Of a stretch of DNA of 64,000 nucleotides, positions 61,343-64,000 are shown piece after piece. The number at the start of each line of letters is the position of its first letter. Position 1 is the stretch's first letter. Under the pieces are notes generated by a model. It was given only the letters and a program-made list of their open reading frames with translations, searched no databases and was not told where the DNA came from. Both the position numbers and the translations under genes were made by a program. The DNA is from Sphingobacterium sp. xlx-96 (GTDB taxonomy: Bacteria; Bacteroidota; Bacteroidia; Sphingobacteriales; Sphingobacteriaceae), in NCBI RefSeq assembly GCF_011007365.1, contig NZ_WFKM01000017.1, positions 16,872 to 80,871 on the forward strand. Direction: 5' to 3'.

Positions 61343-62260
61343 TCAATTACTTATCCAATAAATAAATTCATCGGTGTCCACTATGTTCCAAGAGTGCGGG
61401 TTCCTTTCTCCAGTCTGTTTTCTCATACCATCTATCTTACTGAGCACAAGTTCAATGTTGACATCAGAATGGGTTCGATTTAAAAAGTTTACGTAGACGG
61501 ATTGGTCCAATAAGTTTAAATCCAGCAGGTCTCTCTTACGGCTTTCGATCTGCCATTCAATGGCAGGTTCGTTGTAGATTTTTACTTTGACTCCTTTTAT
61601 AGCAGGGGGAGCGATAGACCCACTGTTGTTGATATTAACTAACGATAGTGAGGCGAGTTTTTCGTTATCTAGTTGGCCAATTTCCTTTGCGAGCACTTCT
61701 TTCAAAAAAGTCTGACCATATTTAGCTTCCGATGCCAGCAGCCTATTGAGGTCCAGCGGTGGATCTATAGCAAAGATATGGCTAATATTCAGCTCTTTCA
61801 TTGGACTGTCATTAGCTGAGCACGCTTTGAGAGCCCTTGTGCCACCTATTGAAAACCCGCCTAAAATTACAGGTATATCCTGTGGTAAGTTTGACGTATG
61901 AATGTACTGTTTAATTAAGCCGCTTAATTGAAGGACAGACTTCGAAGACAGATCAAAGCGATCTCCTTTTTGAGAAAGCACAGGGATAATCACAGCATAG
62001 TTTAAGTCATGAAGGAGTTGGGCTAGGTTTGACTCAAAGAAAATAGATAAAGGATGGTCATACAATCCTGGCATTAAGACAGCAACAGCCTTTGCCTCAT
62101 TTGGTCGAGGAGCATTAACTGTATAGTTGAAGTTCTCTATGAGTGTCGAGTCGCTTTTTGTTAGATTTTGAGGAAGTTGCGCTAGACAACTGAAGAATCC
62201 TACAGTGAATAATATAGTCAGTAGAAGTACTGTGTTAAATGGGCTATATTTCTTTTTCAT
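61343..62260 (-). CDS. Secreted alpha/beta hydrolase-like protein
   Basis: 305 aa with signal peptide (about residues 1-27). Alpha/beta hydrolase pattern: VAVLMPGLYDHPLSIFFE near 59-76, nucleophile elbow LGGFSIGGTRALKA with Ser in the G-F-S-x-G position, and a C-terminal His region (RTHSDVNIEL). No lipase or esterase subgroup can be named. It is preceded 19 bases upstream by an HTH regulator gene on the same strand, probably cotranscribed. Confidence 0.72.
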   Translation of the reverse strand: MKKKYSPFNTVLLLTILFTVGFFSCLAQLPQNLTKSDSTLIENFNYTVNAPRPNEAKAVAVLMPGLYDHPLSIFFESNLAQLLHDLNYAVIIPVLSQKGDRFDLSSKSVLQLSGLIKQYIHTSNLPQDIPVILGGFSIGGTRALKACSANDSPMKELNISHIFAIDPPLDLNRLLASEAKYGQTFLKEVLAKEIGQLDNEKLASLSLVNINNSGSIAPPAIKGVKVKIYNEPAIEWQIESRKRDLLDLNLLDQSVYVNFLNRTHSDVNIELVLSKIDGMRKQTGERNPHSWNIVDTDEFIYWISN

Positions 62261-62279
62261 AAAATTATAAAAAAATAAA

Positions 62280-62798
62280 TTACTTCGCTTTATAGATATT
62301 TACCTCATTTCCGTTAACTATTTCGGTGCCTGAAAAAGCTATATATTTATTATTCCTAACCATTGAACTAGAGATATACGAACTGGAATATTTCCAGCCA
62401 AATGATTCGAAAAGCTTTTTGATTTTGTCGACAATCATACCCTTTGAACAAAACTCTTCGTTAGTTAATAAATAATGAATTATAGCATAAGTAATACTTG
62501 GACGCTTTTCTAACAGGCTATAGTAAGAAACATTATCTTTATGAATATCCTTAAGCGTATTGCGAGAATTATCCTCAATCTGGATATCCGGAATGTTTAA
62601 TTCCGTTAATGATTTTTTAAAAAATAAACTTGCTATATTAATTGCTTCAACATTAAATAGGGCTTCATCGTTTCTAATTCTAGCTAATGTTCTTGTTGAT
62701 TTCTCAATGAGGTTTGCAAAGTCTTTATCATCGATACCATTAGCATCAATTAATTTAAGTATGTTTTTAGTGATTACCTCTCTGTTTATACTCGACAT
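62280..62798 (-). CDS. Xre-like HTH transcriptional regulator
   Basis: 172 aa. The N-terminal 60 residues suggest a helix-turn-helix (DDKDFANLIEKSTRTLARIRN, recognition helix TRTLARI, then EAINIASLFFKKSLTEL). The C-terminal part (KRPSITYAIIHYLLTNEEFC) is helical with a small wing-like end. No family named. A palindrome that may be its operator lies directly upstream. Confidence 0.62.
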   Translation of the reverse strand: MSSINREVITKNILKLIDANGIDDKDFANLIEKSTRTLARIRNDEALFNVEAINIASLFFKKSLTELNIPDIQIEDNSRNTLKDIHKDNVSYYSLLEKRPSITYAIIHYLLTNEEFCSKGMIVDKIKKLFESFGWKYSSSYISSSMVRNNKYIAFSGTEIVNGNEVNIYKAK

Positions 62799-62823
62799 AA
62801 GTCAAATATGAAATCTTACCAGA

Positions 62824-62858
62824 TTACAAAAAGCGACATTTAATTCTTTTTTTGTAAT
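62824..62858. promoter_or_regulatory. Palindrome upstream of the HTH gene
   Basis: ATTACAAAAA at 62824-62833 and TTTTTGTAAT at 62849-62858, perfect 10-bp arms with a 15-base spacer, 26 bases before the start codon. GATTAC also recurs on both sides. A plausible self-operator of the HTH protein. Confidence 0.5.
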
Positions 62859-62937
62859 TAGATTACTTGTCTTTGATTTATATAGAAGACAACGTTTGTT
62901 TTCTAAAGAACTTAGGTGTTTAAACTAAGAGTCTTGC

Positions 62938-63080
62938 CGTCACAATATTCTCACGCCACGACGCAAGGCAGCAGATTAAACACCCATGTCTATACTTTTA
63001 TGCTATATTTGCATAGATGGTAGATGTGGGCGCTGCTGTAATTCCGTGTCGTGTAAGGCGTGAGAAACTTTATTGTGACG
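62938..63080. repeat. Large imperfect inverted repeat with a promoter-like box in the centre
   Basis: CGTCACAATATTCTCACGCC (62938-62957) is mirrored by GGCGTGAGAA...ATTGTGACG (63057-63080). The complementarity continues inward in blocks (ACGAC, CAGCAG, then CCCA/TCTA-like parts), giving arms of about 60 bases around a core near 63000. No protein frame. It may be a recombination or att-like site, an invertible promoter, or the stem of an RNA. Confidence 0.65.
63004..63011 (+). promoter_or_regulatory. -7 box TATATTTG in the centre of the inverted repeat
   Basis: Exact TAnnTTTG match pointing right, in the loop of the large inverted repeat. No -33 box is clear. Confidence 0.4.
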
Positions 63081-63378
63081 ACGGTTTGTAGCCCCACATG
63101 TATCAAAGAGCTACCCACGCAAGACTCGTTAACCAATAGCGAGTATGAGCTTAAAAAAAAGAACAAAAAACATTATTTCGGCCCCGGAGTAGCTTCGGAT
63201 GCTTAGTCATTATTGATGACTTTTCTAGTTCTTGCGATGTGCATTATAAACCGATTATTTTACTTGAATTTAAATTAAGCACATTCTTGATATTCAGTTA
63301 ACTATTTTGTTGAACGGTGTGGCCTGATCAAGGATTAGGTATGGTTGGTTATTGATAGGATAAGCTCTCAGTCCCGCC

Positions 63379-63425
63379 TTCATTAGGTTACACTAATGAA
63401 CTCGAAAACCTCGTGTAGCGAGTTC
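63379..63425 (+). other. Two adjoining hairpins, possible structured RNA
   Basis: TTCATTAG-GTTACA-CTAATGAA (63379-63400) and GAACTCG/CGAGTTC (63398-63425). They share three bases, so they are alternative or stacked stems. They lie about 40 bases before a weak ORF (63463) with no recognisable product. Confidence 0.45.
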
Positions 63426-63711
63426 TTCAAGTCCATTGAAAAACAATTTAAAACCTTGAAAAATGAAACATTTTTTTAGGGGTGGGGAAGGACTGTCCTG
63501 TGGACAGAGTGACAAAGATCTTTCTAGTCGCCCGATAGAACAAAACAATAGATTATCTACGATGAGCCCTTCGGGGTTGCTTATTCGCGAAGCTCATCGC
63601 AATGACGAGCGGGAGGTAGGGCGCAGTGTCGGTAGAACGGGCTCAAGACGAACGATTTCGTTCTGCCCAAGGCCTGCCTTTGTCCGGCCTTGATTCTTTC
63701 AAAACACGGTC

Positions 63712-63787
63712 GATCCCCGATGGATCCCCGATGAATCCCCGGTCACCATCGGGGCGCGATCGGAGAACGATCGGAAGTTCATCGGGG
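63712..63787. repeat. Seven-unit array of 11-bp repeats with a flip in orientation
   Basis: Three units of one orientation (GATCCCCGATG at 63712, the same at 63723, AATCCCCGGTC at 63734) are followed by four of the opposite orientation (CATCGGGG at 63747, GATCGGAG at 63758, GATCGGAA at 63769, CATCGGGG at 63780). The period of 11 is kept within each orientation group. Very GC-rich against the local DNA. Probably a protein-binding array. Confidence 0.8.
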
Positions 63788-64000
63788 AAAAGTGGTATTT
63801 GCCCAGGTTCTGGCAGGTACCCAGTAGGAACTTTGTTTACTTATTTATCAGCTTTTGCTCGTTATTTCGTTGCCTCCGAGGCAAAGGATAGGCAAACAAT
63901 AGACAAAGAACAGGCCAAGCGCCAACAAAACCCAGAGAAAGAGCCGCAGATAGGTAATGCTTTTGCAGGCGGCAACGAGGTGTCCGACAGGAGAGAGGTA
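63731..64000 (+). CDS. Partial open frame at the right edge, unknown protein
   Basis: From an ATG at 63731, inside the repeat array, a frame stays open for 90 codons to the window end. The first half is low-complexity. The last part reads more like protein (LFTYLSAFARYFVASEAKDR, then EKEPQIGNAF). Start unsure; translation may begin later. No family recognised; the GC-rich context suggests mobile-element DNA. Confidence 0.3.
   Translation, partial: MNPRSPSGRDRRTIGSSSGKSGICPGSGRYPVGTLFTYLSAFARYFVASEAKDRQTIDKEQAKRQQNPEKEPQIGNAFAGGNEVSDRREV

Noticed and set aside
63463..63693. 76-codon frame starting MKHFFRGGEGL
   Set aside because: Rich in Arg/Ser, no family, in a stretch full of hairpins; kept out of the gene list as unsupported.
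63712..63787. CRISPR array at the right end
   Set aside because: Units are 11 bases with no spacers, and the orientation flips halfway. No cas genes are in the window.
62800..64000. Naming the right end as a specific conjugative transposon
   Set aside because: No tra, mob or integrase reading frame is visible inside the window; only repeats and base composition suggest it.

Overview
The window is a piece of chromosome from a Bacteroidota bacterium, most likely family Sphingobacteriaceae (Sphingobacterium or a close relative). The reasons are a low-to-medium GC content, many starts behind the Bacteroidota -7 box TAnnTTTG, a SusC/SusD pair, a Bacteroidota-type MbnP/TonB copper operon, a 7TM-HD PgpH, VF530, DUF2853 and YchJ proteins, a long AcnB, and a topA-cmk neighbourhood. 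The genus is an inference.

Layout. 1-4.8 kb (minus strand): a copper-acquisition-like operon reading a 122-aa Cys protein, a His/Met-rich lipoprotein, an OprC-like TonB receptor with a CxxxM motif, an MbnP-like lipoprotein and, cut by the window edge, an MbnH/MauG-like di-haem peroxidase. 4.9-10.3 kb: GNAT, NYN-LOTUS protein, VF530, tRNA-Ser(GCU), PgpH and rpe. 10.7-15.9 kb: two unrelated aconitases (AcnB and a mitochondrial-type enzyme) side by side. 16-22.6 kb: small accessory enzymes and regulators (DinB, MFS, methyltransferase, GNAT, WYL, Rieske, YgiD-like dioxygenase, AraC). 22.7-30.8 kb: a large PurF-like amidotransferase, a 31-codon acidic mini-ORF with its own promoter, YchJ, JmjC-like cupin, lipocalin-like protein, DUF2853, NhaA and a NatAB-like ABC exporter. 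30.9-37.8 kb: housekeeping engB, mqnP-like prenyltransferase, topA, a conserved unknown, cmk and a secreted metallophosphatase. 38-42.7 kb: AlkZ/YcaQ-like glycosylase, small proteins, a frameshifted GNAT and a thioredoxin-fold protein. 42.7-46.3 kb: a compact pxpBCA 5-oxoprolinase operon ending in an NRAMP-family transporter.

46.4-57 kb is a sensing/oxidation/uptake locus. A GMC oxidoreductase and its small subunit are divergent from a histidine kinase (broken by one in-frame TAA) and an OmpR-type regulator, followed by SusC/SusD. Four 11-bp direct repeats (TTAACAAG-like) lie upstream of susC. Two copies lie between the kinase gene and the GMC operon, so the regulator probably controls both sides. 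Immediately downstream come debris (IS66 fragment, decayed thioredoxin copy), an intact TlpA-like protein and a PNGase F-like glycoamidase.

From 60.2 kb on the DNA is accessory: a broken IS110 transposase, an alpha/beta hydrolase, an HTH regulator, then about 1.2 kb rich in inverted repeats. This stretch includes a large imperfect inverted repeat with a promoter-like box in its centre and a seven-unit array of 11-bp repeats that changes orientation in the middle. It ends in GC-richer DNA with an open frame running off the window, plausibly the edge of a conjugative or other mobile element.

The most distinctive items are the two sets of 11-bp phased repeats, the nonsense-interrupted kinase, the MbnP/MbnH/OprC-like copper operon, the 31-aa mini-ORF and the structured right end.
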